Source of the DNA: Shewanella sp.
Lineage (GTDB): Bacteria; Pseudomonadota; Gammaproteobacteria; Enterobacterales; Shewanellaceae
Length of the DNA: 8,495 nt
Assembly: GCA_004195335.1 (NCBI GenBank)
Contig: SDWK01000770.1
Span: 1-8,495, forward strand
Reading direction: 5' to 3'
The notes beneath the pieces are model-generated. The model ran no database searches, had not been told where the DNA came from, and saw only the letters and a list, made by a program, of their open reading frames with translations. Both the position numbers and the translations under genes were made by a program. Below, piece by piece: positions 1 through 6,391 of this stretch. How positions within the stretch are numbered: position 1 is the stretch's first letter; each line of letters starts with the position of its first letter.

Positions 1-218
1 CTTTAAAGGTACCGATATCTGATATGTTTCCTGAAACGAGTCATTTTGAGATTTTAGTTATGCTGATGAAAGTGAATTAAGGCAGACTCTTATCCTGTTT
101 TTTCTTTTTAATAAAATGAATCAGGGGCATGATGTGTCCGCTCTCTAGCTAAGGAGGGCATTATCCCTTAGTGAGCCTTTACCATAAGCTCAAATGATTA
201 ACGAAAATGGCAATTAAT

Positions 219-713
219 ATGATTATTTTTACTACCAATTTAGGCGATATCACGATAGAACTCGATGTTGAGCACGCCCCGGTAAGCGCGAAAAACTTTA
301 TCAGATACTGTCAGGAAGGCTTCTACGAAGGCACGATATTTCATCGCGTGATCAAAGGCTTTATGGTGCAAGGCGGCGGATTTACGGCCGATATGGATGA
401 GAAACCGACACGTGCAGCTATCGTGAACGAAGCCAACAAGGGCTTAAAGAATGTCGTTGGATCTATTGCCATGGCGCGTACCGATGCTCCGCACTCAGCC
501 ACGGGGGAGTTTTTTATTAACTTAGCCAATAATAGCTTTTTGGATCATACCGCCGCCACTAATGCGGGCTGGGGTTATGCCGTGTTTGGACGAGTGACAG
601 CCGGAATGGATGTCATCAAGAAGATCGAGAAAGCCAAAACCACCAGTGTCGCGGGTCATGATGATGTGCCACGTCAACCTATCGTGATTGAAAAAGTCAC
701 TGTGGCTCTGTGA
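219..713 (+). CDS. ppiB: Peptidyl-prolyl cis-trans isomerase B (cyclophilin)
   Basis: Cytoplasmic cyclophilin that catalyses cis-trans isomerisation of peptide bonds before proline during folding. The protein is 164 residues from the ATG at 219, the usual length of enteric PpiB. An in-frame ATG at 207 would add four residues (MAIN); I prefer 219 because MIIFTTNLGDI lines up with the known N-terminus, although neither start has a clear Shine-Dalgarno. Visible family features are FHRVI at residues 41-45 with the catalytic arginine at 43, the MVQGGGF segment at 49-55, AMAR at 84-87, the FFINL strand at 98-102, and GWGY at 117-120 with the tryptophan that binds cyclosporin in CypA-type proteins. 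There is no signal peptide, which separates it from periplasmic PpiA. It stands alone and converges on pldA. Confidence 0.95.
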   Translation: MIIFTTNLGDITIELDVEHAPVSAKNFIRYCQEGFYEGTIFHRVIKGFMVQGGGFTADMDEKPTRAAIVNEANKGLKNVVGSIAMARTDAPHSATGEFFINLANNSFLDHTAATNAGWGYAVFGRVTAGMDVIKKIEKAKTTSVAGHDDVPRQPIVIEKVTVAL

Positions 714-772
714 TACCCCTCTCTATCAATATATAAGCCGTTCAACGGATGATGCTAAAAGGACATTAATAA

Positions 773-802
773 CCGAGACACGGCAACATTCAAGTGTCTC
801 GG
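773..802. terminator. Hairpin between convergent ppiB and pldA
   Basis: A perfect 9-bp inverted repeat, CCGAGACAC (773-781) and GTGTCTCGG (794-802), with a 12-nt spacer. It lies about 60 bp after the ppiB stop and about 60 bp beyond the pldA stop, where a shared terminator would be expected. No T-tract follows directly on either strand, so intrinsic termination is inferred from position only. Confidence 0.4.
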
Positions 803-805
803 CAC

Positions 806-850
806 ATCTGTTAGAGGACTATCTGTCAGAAGCCTATTTGTGAGAAGTGA
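806..850. repeat. Three degenerate 15-bp tandem copies
   Basis: Three head-to-tail 15-bp units occupy 806-820, 821-835 and 836-850. They begin ATCTGTTAGAG, ATCTGTCAGAAG and ATTTGTGAGAAG. Units 1 and 2 match at 12 of 15 positions, units 2 and 3 at 10 of 15. The array ends just beyond the pldA stop and lies in no credible gene. It may be a decayed tandem duplication. Confidence 0.5.
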
Positions 851-860
851 ATGTATCTGG

Positions 861-1754
861 TTATAAGATGTCGTTAATTGAGACGCCGATACCGATACGC
901 TGAGTGTGGGCGTTGTAATCGATAAGGCTCTCACCATAGCCATTGAAGTATTGGGTATAGACTCTCAAGTTGCCGATAATCGGATAGCTCCAGGTCAGCT
1001 CTACTGCGCCATAGTTAGGGGATGACAGGTTGTTACGCAGCATCATGGTAAACCTGTGTTCGTCCAGTCCATAGACGCCAGAGAGCTCGAAGTTACCCAT
1101 ATAGTCTTCGATATCCGGATTATCATCACCACGGGGATCGTCTGGTGATTCCTTCTCATCTTCAGGAATACGCCACCACACTTTTCCGGCAAGAGCGAAG
1201 GGGCCGCCGTCGAATATCATGGTGCCATAGATGCGGTTCCAGCTGCGGGAACGGCCTTGAGGTTGACCATTAGATTGATGTACGGCGCCGACGCCCCAGA
1301 AGGAGTTGGTCATGCCGGCGATCTCCCAATCGTTATTGAACAACATGAAAATCTCGGGCTCATGGTTGGTTTCGCGAAAGGGTGAAGAGATGTCTTTGTT
1401 ATAGACCTGCCAGTAAGACTGGTTAGTGTAGGCCACAAACAGGTGGCCGTTGTCACCGAAGACATTATACATCAAGGGAAACTTGAAGCTGATTTGAAAC
1501 TTAGCCTCGACGTTATCGATTACGGGGTCAAAGCCTTGTTGTTCAGACTCCACCAGAAAGGGTTCGATGTTCGGGTTATTGTTATAGGTGGCAAACAGAA
1601 TATAGTTCACCTTATGGGGTGTGAGAACGAAGGGCAGTTCCGACGTTAAAAGCTCATCTTTTAATCTGGTTTCAACCAAAGAGTCCTCTGCGTACACCGT
1701 TAGGCTGGTGATGGCCAAGATAACTAGCATGAAGCCGTAGCGGTATATTGTCAT
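861..1754 (-). CDS. pldA: Outer membrane phospholipase A (OMPLA)
   Basis: Calcium-dependent outer-membrane phospholipase that hydrolyses acyl chains of phospholipids misplaced in the outer leaflet. It is normally silent as a monomer and active as a dimer. The ATG at 1754 gives 297 residues beginning with a signal peptide (MTIYRYGFMLVILAIT, then cleavage after VYA about residue 22). An upstream in-frame ATG at 1811 would put 19 charged residues before the signal, so I reject it. The catalytic triad is clear in VHQSNG...SWNRIY: His159, Ser161 and Asn173, with the same 2- and 14-residue spacings as E. coli His142/Ser144/Asn156. SPFRETNHEP before it is also typical. The rest is alternating beta-strand sequence suited to a 12-strand barrel. 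The C-terminus (GIGVSINDIL) does not end in an aromatic residue, which is slightly unusual for a barrel protein. It is monocistronic, with its own promoter at 1862-1890. Confidence 0.93.
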   Translation of the reverse strand: MTIYRYGFMLVILAITSLTVYAEDSLVETRLKDELLTSELPFVLTPHKVNYILFATYNNNPNIEPFLVESEQQGFDPVIDNVEAKFQISFKFPLMYNVFGDNGHLFVAYTNQSYWQVYNKDISSPFRETNHEPEIFMLFNNDWEIAGMTNSFWGVGAVHQSNGQPQGRSRSWNRIYGTMIFDGGPFALAGKVWWRIPEDEKESPDDPRGDDNPDIEDYMGNFELSGVYGLDEHRFTMMLRNNLSSPNYGAVELTWSYPIIGNLRVYTQYFNGYGESLIDYNAHTQRIGIGVSINDIL

Positions 1755-1811
1755 TATTTTATCCAAATTTGAGCCTATGTTCTGTGTTTTTTCGTCACTA
1801 AACAGCTTCAT

Positions 1812-2124
1812 TTTTTATAAAAAACAAAGCCTATTGTCATTTTTTGAAAAACTAATTTCGAAGTATAGCGTATTTAACTAATGCTGACAGTTAGTAACAT
1901 TGGAACTCTGAGTTGCAGAAATATCAACATTTGTCCCTTGTACTGTGAATAAGCCGAAAGTGAGGCTTTAAGAATTTGTTGGCGAGTTTGTGTGTCGAAC
2001 TCTCGGTTTTAGTGTTGTTTCTTTGAGGAATTCATAACTCAGGCCCAGTGACTTTACTCATTACAACAGCGTCTGTTTTTTCGACACATGTGATCTGCTA
2101 AGTTTCATGAATACAGATAATGAT
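1812..2124. other. Intergenic region between divergent pldA and ppnP
   Basis: About 310 bp without a credible gene. The pldA promoter lies at its left end. I see a 5-bp hairpin (AAGCC 1951-1955, GGCTT 1964-1968) and a palindrome CACATGTG (2085-2092), but no convincing promoter for ppnP and no RNA gene. Confidence 0.5.
1862..1890 (-). promoter_or_regulatory. Candidate sigma-70 promoter of pldA
   Basis: On the minus strand a -35-like CTGTCA (1885-1890) is separated by exactly 17 bp from a -10 TATACT (1862-1867). This predicts a transcript starting near 1855 and a leader of roughly 100 nt before the ATG at 1754. Five-base arms ACTAA and TTAGT flank the -35 box and could mark an operator, but are too short to assign. 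Confidence 0.5.
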
Positions 2125-2129
2125 GGAGG
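2125..2129 (+). promoter_or_regulatory. Shine-Dalgarno that fixes the ppnP start
   Basis: GGAGG lies 5 nt before the ATG at 2135. Two in-frame ATGs at 2120 and 2123 lie upstream of or overlap this site, so they cannot use it. This places the start at 2135. Confidence 0.8.
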
Positions 2130-2134
2130 TAGTA

Positions 2135-2416
2135 ATGCTAACGGTAAATGAATATTTTAACGGACAAGTTAAGTCGATAGGTTTTCAGGGCGAAGATAAA
2201 CCCGCTTCGGTCGGGGTGATGGAAGTCGGCGAATATGAGTTTGGCACGGCAGAACCTGAGTTAATGGTGATCGTATGCGGTGAATTAACGGTAAAACTGC
2301 CCGGGAGCGATGTTTGGTGCAGCTTTAAGGCGGGTGAACAGTTTGAGGTGGCTGGGGACGCAAAGTTTCAGGTCAGTGTAGCCAGTCAAACCGCCTATTT
2401 GTGTATCTACGGCTAG
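2135..2416 (+). CDS. ppnP: Pyrimidine/purine nucleoside phosphorylase (PpnP, YaiE family)
   Basis: Small cupin-fold enzyme that phosphorolyses several purine and pyrimidine nucleosides to free base and ribose 1-phosphate, part of nucleoside salvage in the cytoplasm. It is 93 residues, against about 94 for the E. coli protein. Family signatures are NEYFNGQVKSIGF at residues 5-17, ASVGVM near 24-29, the GEYEFGTAEPE strand at 32-42, and the C-terminal TAYLCIYG. The start at 2135 is set by a well-placed GGAGG; starts at 2120 or 2123 would add five or four non-conserved residues. It is a single-gene unit closed by the hairpin at 2436-2464 and converges on the EamA gene. The family assignment is firm; the substrate range is taken from the family. 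Confidence 0.93.
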   Translation: MLTVNEYFNGQVKSIGFQGEDKPASVGVMEVGEYEFGTAEPELMVIVCGELTVKLPGSDVWCSFKAGEQFEVAGDAKFQVSVASQTAYLCIYG

Positions 2417-2435
2417 TGAGTCAGAGCTTAAATTT

Positions 2436-2464
2436 GCCAGCCTCCCATAGATATGGGGGCTGGC
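2436..2464. terminator. Strong hairpin between convergent ppnP and EamA genes
   Basis: Arms GCCAGCC (2436-2442) plus CCCAT (2444-2448) pair with ATGGG (2453-2457) plus GGCTGGC (2458-2464). This makes a 12-bp GC-rich stem with one bulged T and a 4-nt loop. It begins about 20 nt after the ppnP stop and lies about 23 nt beyond the stop of the opposing gene, so it probably serves both. No long U-tract follows on either strand. Confidence 0.65.
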
Positions 2465-2486
2465 GAGTCATCTAACGATCAACTTA

Positions 2487-3383
2487 CTAGCTCTTAATTG
2501 TGATGCGTTGAGGCTTTCTATTTCTGATTAATTGAATTATCTGGGGTAGCAGTGAGGTCAAAATCATTCCAGCCATCAGTAGATACTGATGGGGGCTGAA
2601 GGATTCATTCAGTAATACCATACCTGAGATGATGCCGGCGATCGGATTGGCGATACCACCGAAGGTAAAGTCGACGACCGTCATTCTCTGCAGCAGCCAA
2701 ACATACATGATGTAACCCAATACCGTATTGAGTAGGGTTATCCACAACAGGCCTGCACCATTGGCCGAACCAAAGCCTTGTACAGCCTCCAGATATGCAC
2801 TAGGTGAGAAGAGGGAATGAACCGTGGCTGCAATGGCCAGCAGGGCACCCCCTATGATCAATTGCCAGGTCAAAATACTCCACCAATGGATACGATCGGC
2901 CAGAGATTTGGTAATACTGCTACCGACGACAATACATAGAATGGCGGCAAACATAGCCATTAATCCTATTGGACTCAAACTGATGGAGCCGGGATCAAAT
3001 AGCAGCCAGGCCAGCGCAATTAATACTAAGCCAAAGAAAGCTTGTATCGCATTAGGACGGCGCTTATTGATGACCCAGTGATAGAGCATGGCGAAGACAG
3101 GCACCGAGATCATTCCCACTCCGGAAATGGCAGATGGCAAAGTCAGCGCCATCACAAAAATCAGGCTGAAAAATGCTGCGATATTGATTAGCCCGAGTCG
3201 AAAAAGTACTCCCCACTCTGATTTTTTTGGCATAGTTGGCCTGATGGCCAGAAGCAGTAGCCCTGCGGGCAAGGCTCTCAATGCACCAAGCAAGAGTGGC
3301 GGCCAATCGGGAAGGGTATATTGAGTCACCGCATAGGTGGTTCCCCAGAAAAATGCGGGGATCATGGCCAGTAGAATATTCAT
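2487..3383 (-). CDS. EamA/DMT-family transporter (10-TM exporter)
   Basis: Inner-membrane protein of the drug/metabolite transporter superfamily, usually exporters of metabolites or toxic compounds. The substrate cannot be read from the sequence. It is 298 residues, the normal length for two tandem EamA repeats. About ten hydrophobic segments are visible (roughly 3-20, 28-47, 59-79, 86-103, 113-128, 139-156, 169-190, 208-229, 236-258, 266-286). The first repeat opens with the typical PAFFWGTTYA. The second ends with LLNESFSPHQYLLMAGMIL, matching the conserved glutamate-containing stretch of the family. A basic tail (IRNRKPQR) follows the last helix. The start ATG at 3383 has only a weak ribosome site. 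The gene is divergent from a MarR regulator, with two shared palindromes between them, so it is probably the target of that repressor. Confidence 0.9.
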   Translation of the reverse strand: MNILLAMIPAFFWGTTYAVTQYTLPDWPPLLLGALRALPAGLLLLAIRPTMPKKSEWGVLFRLGLINIAAFFSLIFVMALTLPSAISGVGMISVPVFAMLYHWVINKRRPNAIQAFFGLVLIALAWLLFDPGSISLSPIGLMAMFAAILCIVVGSSITKSLADRIHWWSILTWQLIIGGALLAIAATVHSLFSPSAYLEAVQGFGSANGAGLLWITLLNTVLGYIMYVWLLQRMTVVDFTFGGIANPIAGIISGMVLLNESFSPHQYLLMAGMILTSLLPQIIQLIRNRKPQRITIKS

Positions 3384-3416
3384 ATGAGTGTCTCAATAGC
3401 TGTAGCGATAAAAAAG

Positions 3417-3434
3417 TATCTTTACGTTAAGATA
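3417..3434. promoter_or_regulatory. Putative MarR operator 1
   Basis: Imperfect palindrome TATCTTTACGTTAAGATA, centred on ACGT, 33 bp upstream of the EamA start in the divergent intergenic region. Each half-site reads TATCTT, the usual size and symmetry for a MarR-dimer site. A near-identical copy lies 50 bp away. Confidence 0.65.
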
Positions 3435-3466
3435 TTAGTTTGCGCCCCTGCGTTGATTTTGTAAAG

Positions 3467-3484
3467 TATCTTTACGTGAAGATT
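3467..3484. promoter_or_regulatory. Putative MarR operator 2
   Basis: TATCTTTACGTGAAGATT matches operator 1 at 16 of 18 positions and shares the ACGT centre. It starts exactly 50 bp after operator 1, close to five helical turns, so both would face the same side of the DNA. It lies about 80 bp before the marR start and probably mediates autoregulation. Confidence 0.65.
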
Positions 3485-3565
3485 CTTTGTGTTAAGTTAT
3501 ATTTGTGATGTTCAAAAGCAAGTGTCCTGGCTGAGAATATGAAGCATGTCAATTGAGGGTAGGCA

Positions 3566-4051
3566 ATGGATGGTATAGATAGAGTCGTCGCTCAGTGGGG
3601 CAGAGAGAAACCTGAATTGGATACTCTGCCGATGGCGTTGATAGGCAGGCTGATGCGTATAGGTAAGCACCTTGAAACGCAAATTGCGGCGTGTCATAAG
3701 CGTTACGGCCTGACATTGGGTGAGTTCGATGTGTTAGCGACGCTCAGACGGGCGGGTGGAGATCACTGTTTAACCCCATCTGAGTTAATTGCCACCATGA
3801 TGCTGACATCCGGCGCCATGACAAACCGTCTGGATCGTCTGGAGAGTAAAGGCTTGATTGTCAGAGTACACAGTCAGAAGGATAGGCGAAGTGTGTCGGT
3901 GGCTTTAACTGGGCAAGGGCTGGGGCTGATCGATGAGTTGATAGTCGAACATGTAAAGATTCAGCAAGGGCTTATGGTATCGCTTTGTGATGCCGATAAA
4001 CCTCTGCTCAACGGACTGCTGAAAACCTGGTTGGCTGAGTTTGAGTCGTAG
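3566..4051 (+). CDS. MarR-family transcriptional regulator
   Basis: Dimeric winged-helix regulator, 161 residues. The DNA-binding domain covers about residues 50-115. LTPSELIATMML (69-80) is the first helix of the HTH, TSGAMTNRLDRLESKG (81-96) the recognition helix, and VRVHSQKDRRSVSVALT (99-115) the wing with the conserved DRR at 106-108. The flanking N- and C-terminal helices would form the dimer interface. The ATG at 3566 follows GAGG with 7-nt spacing. The divergent EamA exporter and the paired palindromes between the genes support local repression of both genes, relieved by a small ligand. The ligand is unknown. Cysteines at 43, 68 and 141 are present, but nothing in the sequence shows redox sensing. 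Confidence 0.92.
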   Translation: MDGIDRVVAQWGREKPELDTLPMALIGRLMRIGKHLETQIAACHKRYGLTLGEFDVLATLRRAGGDHCLTPSELIATMMLTSGAMTNRLDRLESKGLIVRVHSQKDRRSVSVALTGQGLGLIDELIVEHVKIQQGLMVSLCDADKPLLNGLLKTWLAEFES

Positions 4052-4279
4052 CTGGTGACGAAAATATATCGAGGTTTTTATCTTTATCGGGTCGTCATGG
4101 TTATTTCGAGTTTGCCTGATAGAAGGATTCCAACGAATTAGGTGATATTGGTACGGGTTGGCTGTTTGTATCAGGGGGAGAGTTCTCAGTTTTATATTAT
4201 TTCATTGTTCAGCCTCCCTGTTGTTTAAAATCTCTGCAATAATTACATGTAGAAGTCAGTTTGTGTGGTTATTTCTCTC

Positions 4280-5344
4280 ATGTCAGTTTTTTCTCCTGCA
4301 ACACCCTTTGCCGATTATATCTATCGTCATTTTCGGGCCATTCATGCCTTGAAGTTAGGGCTAGCCCTACTTATCGCCGTCATTATTAATGCTTTCTGGG
4401 CCCAGCCTCACTTCGTCTGGAGCATGGTGACCATAGTGATCATCATGATGAGTTTGCCTCAGGTTGGTGGTGCGATTGAAAAATCGATGCAACGGGCGGT
4501 GGGGACATGTATTGGCTCTGCCTATGGCGTCATGTTAGTGGTCAGTTTTCAGCATTACTGGTTACTTATGGGCTTGTTGATCCTTGGGGTCAGCTTGACA
4601 TGTTTTATCTCTGCCGGGCGATACAGCTACGCCTATCTGGTGGCGGGATTTACCATGATTATCGTGATCGGCGATGCCAATCACGATACCTCTGAGGCGC
4701 TCTGGCGCACGGCGAATATTCTGCTGGGCTGCTTTATTGCCGTGCTGGTTTCCCTGTTTGTGTTTCCGATAAAGGCGAAGCAGGATTGGCGCAGTCAGCT
4801 GGCTCAATCGACGAACATATTAGCCGTCATATTGGATAAGCACTTTAAGGCCTCAATGAAGGATCCGTTCGATGCTAGGCCCGAGCTCGAGTCTGCAATG
4901 AAGGCGGTACTGACCCAGAAGAAACTCTTCTTCTCTTTGGAGTGGGAAAGCAAGACACTTAAGCAATATAAGTCAGTATTGACTCACTTGGTGAATAAGC
5001 AGATCCGGGTGATCAGCTTACTGGAGTTGCTGCTTCAGACTCGTTGGACCGATGAAGATAGTGCCTCCTATGCAAAGATCAACCAAATCGCATTGATACT
5101 GCAGAGCAGCTTATTAGAACTCTCTGAGTTTCTCACTGGCCGCCGTGAATCGCTACCCGAGTTACCCCGGCAGATGGCTCTCAATCTTCATCAGCAGCTA
5201 TTGGCTTCACTGGACAGGGATGAACAGCAGGAGTTTGCGCTGACGGGATACAGTTGGCTTATCTATCAGCTAGCCAAAACTATAGAATCAATCTATGCCG
5301 AAGTTGACGTTATTAACCAGGCATATCAAAGAAAGAGGCGCTAG
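4280..5344 (+). CDS. FUSC-family inner membrane protein (YeeA-like)
   Basis: Integral membrane protein of the fusaric-acid-resistance/aromatic-acid-exporter superfamily, of half-size type. The ATG at 4280 gives 354 residues. A GTG at 4265 is the only earlier start before an in-frame stop at 4250; neither has a clear ribosome site. I prefer 4280 because it places the YRH motif 15 residues in, as I recall for E. coli YeeA. About six N-terminal membrane segments lie in residues 23-163, followed by a soluble helical domain of about 190 residues. The conserved QRAVGTCIGSAYGV, and ALWRTANILLGCFIAV before the last helix, are typical of the family. Transport of a hydrophobic or aromatic acid is a family-level guess. 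It follows marR on the same strand after about 230 bp, so co-transcription is uncertain. Confidence 0.85.
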   Translation: MSVFSPATPFADYIYRHFRAIHALKLGLALLIAVIINAFWAQPHFVWSMVTIVIIMMSLPQVGGAIEKSMQRAVGTCIGSAYGVMLVVSFQHYWLLMGLLILGVSLTCFISAGRYSYAYLVAGFTMIIVIGDANHDTSEALWRTANILLGCFIAVLVSLFVFPIKAKQDWRSQLAQSTNILAVILDKHFKASMKDPFDARPELESAMKAVLTQKKLFFSLEWESKTLKQYKSVLTHLVNKQIRVISLLELLLQTRWTDEDSASYAKINQIALILQSSLLELSEFLTGRRESLPELPRQMALNLHQQLLASLDRDEQQEFALTGYSWLIYQLAKTIESIYAEVDVINQAYQRKRR

Positions 5345-5509
5345 CTAGCTTGTAAGTGAAGTTGGTTTTCGTCGAGCAAGTAGGCTTAATTAAGGCCATA
5401 TATATCGATTGGTATTAGCCGATAGTCACGCTTTTTCTGCTGATTTGGTCTACCTCATCTGTTTCGGTTATTTGGCTCAATTTCCCTCTGTGTGAACTAC
5501 ACTTTAAGT

Positions 5510-5542
5510 GAGAAATCCGAGCGCGCGAGCAATCGGATTCTC
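5510..5542 (+). promoter_or_regulatory. Hairpin in the upstream region of the small heat-shock gene
   Basis: AATCCGA (5514-5520) pairs with TCGGATT (5533-5539), extended by GAG (5510-5512) with CTC (5540-5542) around one bulged A. This gives a 10-bp stem with a 12-nt GC-rich loop. If transcription starts upstream, it lies in the hsp20 leader; no start site is proven. Confidence 0.4.
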
Positions 5543-5575
5543 GTGGTGAGTTTGAATTGTTTAACGCAGGACGAT

Positions 5576-5594
5576 GTTGAACTAATAGTTTAAC
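5576..5594 (+). promoter_or_regulatory. Hairpin directly upstream of the hsp20 ribosome site
   Basis: GTTGAACT (5576-5583) and AGTTTAAC (5587-5594) form an 8-bp stem with one G-U wobble and a 3-nt loop. It ends 6 nt before the AAGGAG ribosome site at 5601. It is weak, AT-rich and well placed to respond to temperature, but does not cover the ribosome site itself. Confidence 0.4.
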
Positions 5595-5612
5595 TAACAG
5601 AAGGAGATTGTT

Positions 5613-6074
5613 ATGAAATCATTTTTCCCATCTATTTTTCACCGGGACGATCCCAGATCGTCTATGGATAATATCTTTAATGATTTTTCCAGGGAGTGGT
5701 TATCGAGTTGGCCTAATTCGAGGCTGGACAAACACCATGTTATTCCTGCCATCGACGTGAAGGAGTACGGCGAATACTTTGAGATCAAGGCTGAGCTGCC
5801 TGATATGAATGAGAAAGATATTGATGTCGATATCCAGGGTACCTATCTGAGTATCCGTGGCGAGAAAAAATATGAGCAGGAGAGCGATGAGAAAGGGTAT
5901 CACTTGAGAGAGCGCTCATTTGGCACATTCCACCGACAGATCCCGCTCGGGTTCAATGTTGATGTCGAGCTGGTCACTGCTAAATACGCAAAAGGTGTGT
6001 TATCCATCCATGTGCCTAAGCCTGTTGAGATGCAGCATGATGTGAAAAAGGTAAAAGTGAACTTTGAAGAGTAG
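5613..6074 (+). CDS. Small heat-shock protein, Hsp20/alpha-crystallin family
   Basis: ATP-independent cytoplasmic chaperone that holds unfolding proteins in large oligomers for later refolding. It is 153 residues, normal for the family. The N-terminal arm (1-42) is short and rich in aromatic residues. The alpha-crystallin domain runs about 45-137, from PAIDVKEYGEYFEIKAELPD to the hallmark AKYAKGVLSIHVPKP, with GVL at 128-130. The C-terminal tail holds VKV at 147-149, a likely version of the I-x-I anchor that docks neighbouring dimers. The ATG follows AAGGAG (5601-5606) with 6-nt spacing. A structured upstream region and a terminator at 6176-6198 suggest a single-gene unit. Heat induction is inferred from the family. 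Confidence 0.93.
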   Translation: MKSFFPSIFHRDDPRSSMDNIFNDFSREWLSSWPNSRLDKHHVIPAIDVKEYGEYFEIKAELPDMNEKDIDVDIQGTYLSIRGEKKYEQESDEKGYHLRERSFGTFHRQIPLGFNVDVELVTAKYAKGVLSIHVPKPVEMQHDVKKVKVNFEE

Positions 6075-6175
6075 AGCTCGCTATTTATCGATGGGCCGTG
6101 TCTAGTCACAGTCATAGGTTGGCGAGATAAAAGCTCGGCTCGATGAAAGACTTTGAGCTTATAATCAGCAAATAT

Positions 6176-6198
6176 GGCGTCCTACGGGCGCCTTTTTT
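6176..6198 (+). terminator. Intrinsic terminator downstream of hsp20
   Basis: GGCGTCC (6176-6182) and GGGCGCC (6186-6192) form a 7-bp GC-rich stem with one G-U wobble and a TAC loop, followed at once by six T (6193-6198). The wobble is compatible only with plus-strand RNA. It lies about 100 nt after the hsp20 stop. A further hairpin, AAGCTC (6131-6136) with GAGCTT (6155-6160), precedes it. Confidence 0.8.
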
Positions 6199-6279
6199 GT
6201 ACATGGATGTACTTATCCCCGCTCGCAGGGATAGCGATGGAGGGGATTTGTACATATATGTCTTATTCCCGCTCGCAGG

Positions 6280-6308
6280 GTGCCAGATGTTCCATACATC
6301 TGTTGCAC
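6280..6308 (+). repeat. Hairpin with TCCAT loop, copy A
   Basis: CAGATGT (6284-6290), loop TCCAT (6291-6295), ACATCTG (6296-6302): a perfect 7-bp stem. It is extended by GTGC (6280-6283) with GCAC (6305-6308) around a TT bulge, 11 bp in all. Confidence 0.75.
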
Positions 6309-6351
6309 ATTTCCACAGTCCTTTGCGGTCAGAGCGATGGAGGGGATTTGT
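6284..6351. repeat. 68-bp direct repeat, copy 1
   Basis: Matches 6536-6603 at 62 of 68 positions with no gaps, offset 252 bp. It holds the TCCAT hairpin and a second stem: TCC (6319-6321) and TTGC (6323-6326) pairing with GCGA (6334-6337) and GGA (6339-6341) around a T-T mismatch, with loop GGTCAGA. Confidence 0.8.
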
Positions 6352-6356
6352 ACATG

Positions 6357-6383
6357 GCTGAAAATGTTCCATACATTTTCGGC
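6357..6383 (+). repeat. Hairpin with TCCAT loop, copy B
   Basis: GCTGAAAATGT (6357-6367), loop TCCAT (6368-6372), ACATTTTCGGC (6373-6383): an 11-bp stem with one G-U wobble at 6359/6381. The loop and the closing ATGT/ACAT pairs match copy A, while the outer stem differs but stays paired. Confidence 0.75.
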
Positions 6384-6391
6384 ATTCTCTC

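Noticed and set aside
1..80. Open frame ending ...FEILVMLMKVN at 80, possibly the tail of an upstream gene
   Set aside because: Only 26 codons are visible, with no recognisable motif. It could be a real C-terminus cut by the window edge, but I cannot support it.
1755..1811. Longer pldA start at 1811
   Set aside because: It would place 19 mostly polar residues before an otherwise normal signal peptide and has no ribosome site.
2085..2106. CRP site near CACATGTGATCTG upstream of ppnP
   Set aside because: One half-site (TGTGA) is good, but the TCACA partner at the proper spacing is missing.
4158..4352. 64-codon frame overlapping the start of the FUSC gene
   Set aside because: It has no ribosome site, and its last third lies out of frame within the well-supported FUSC coding sequence.
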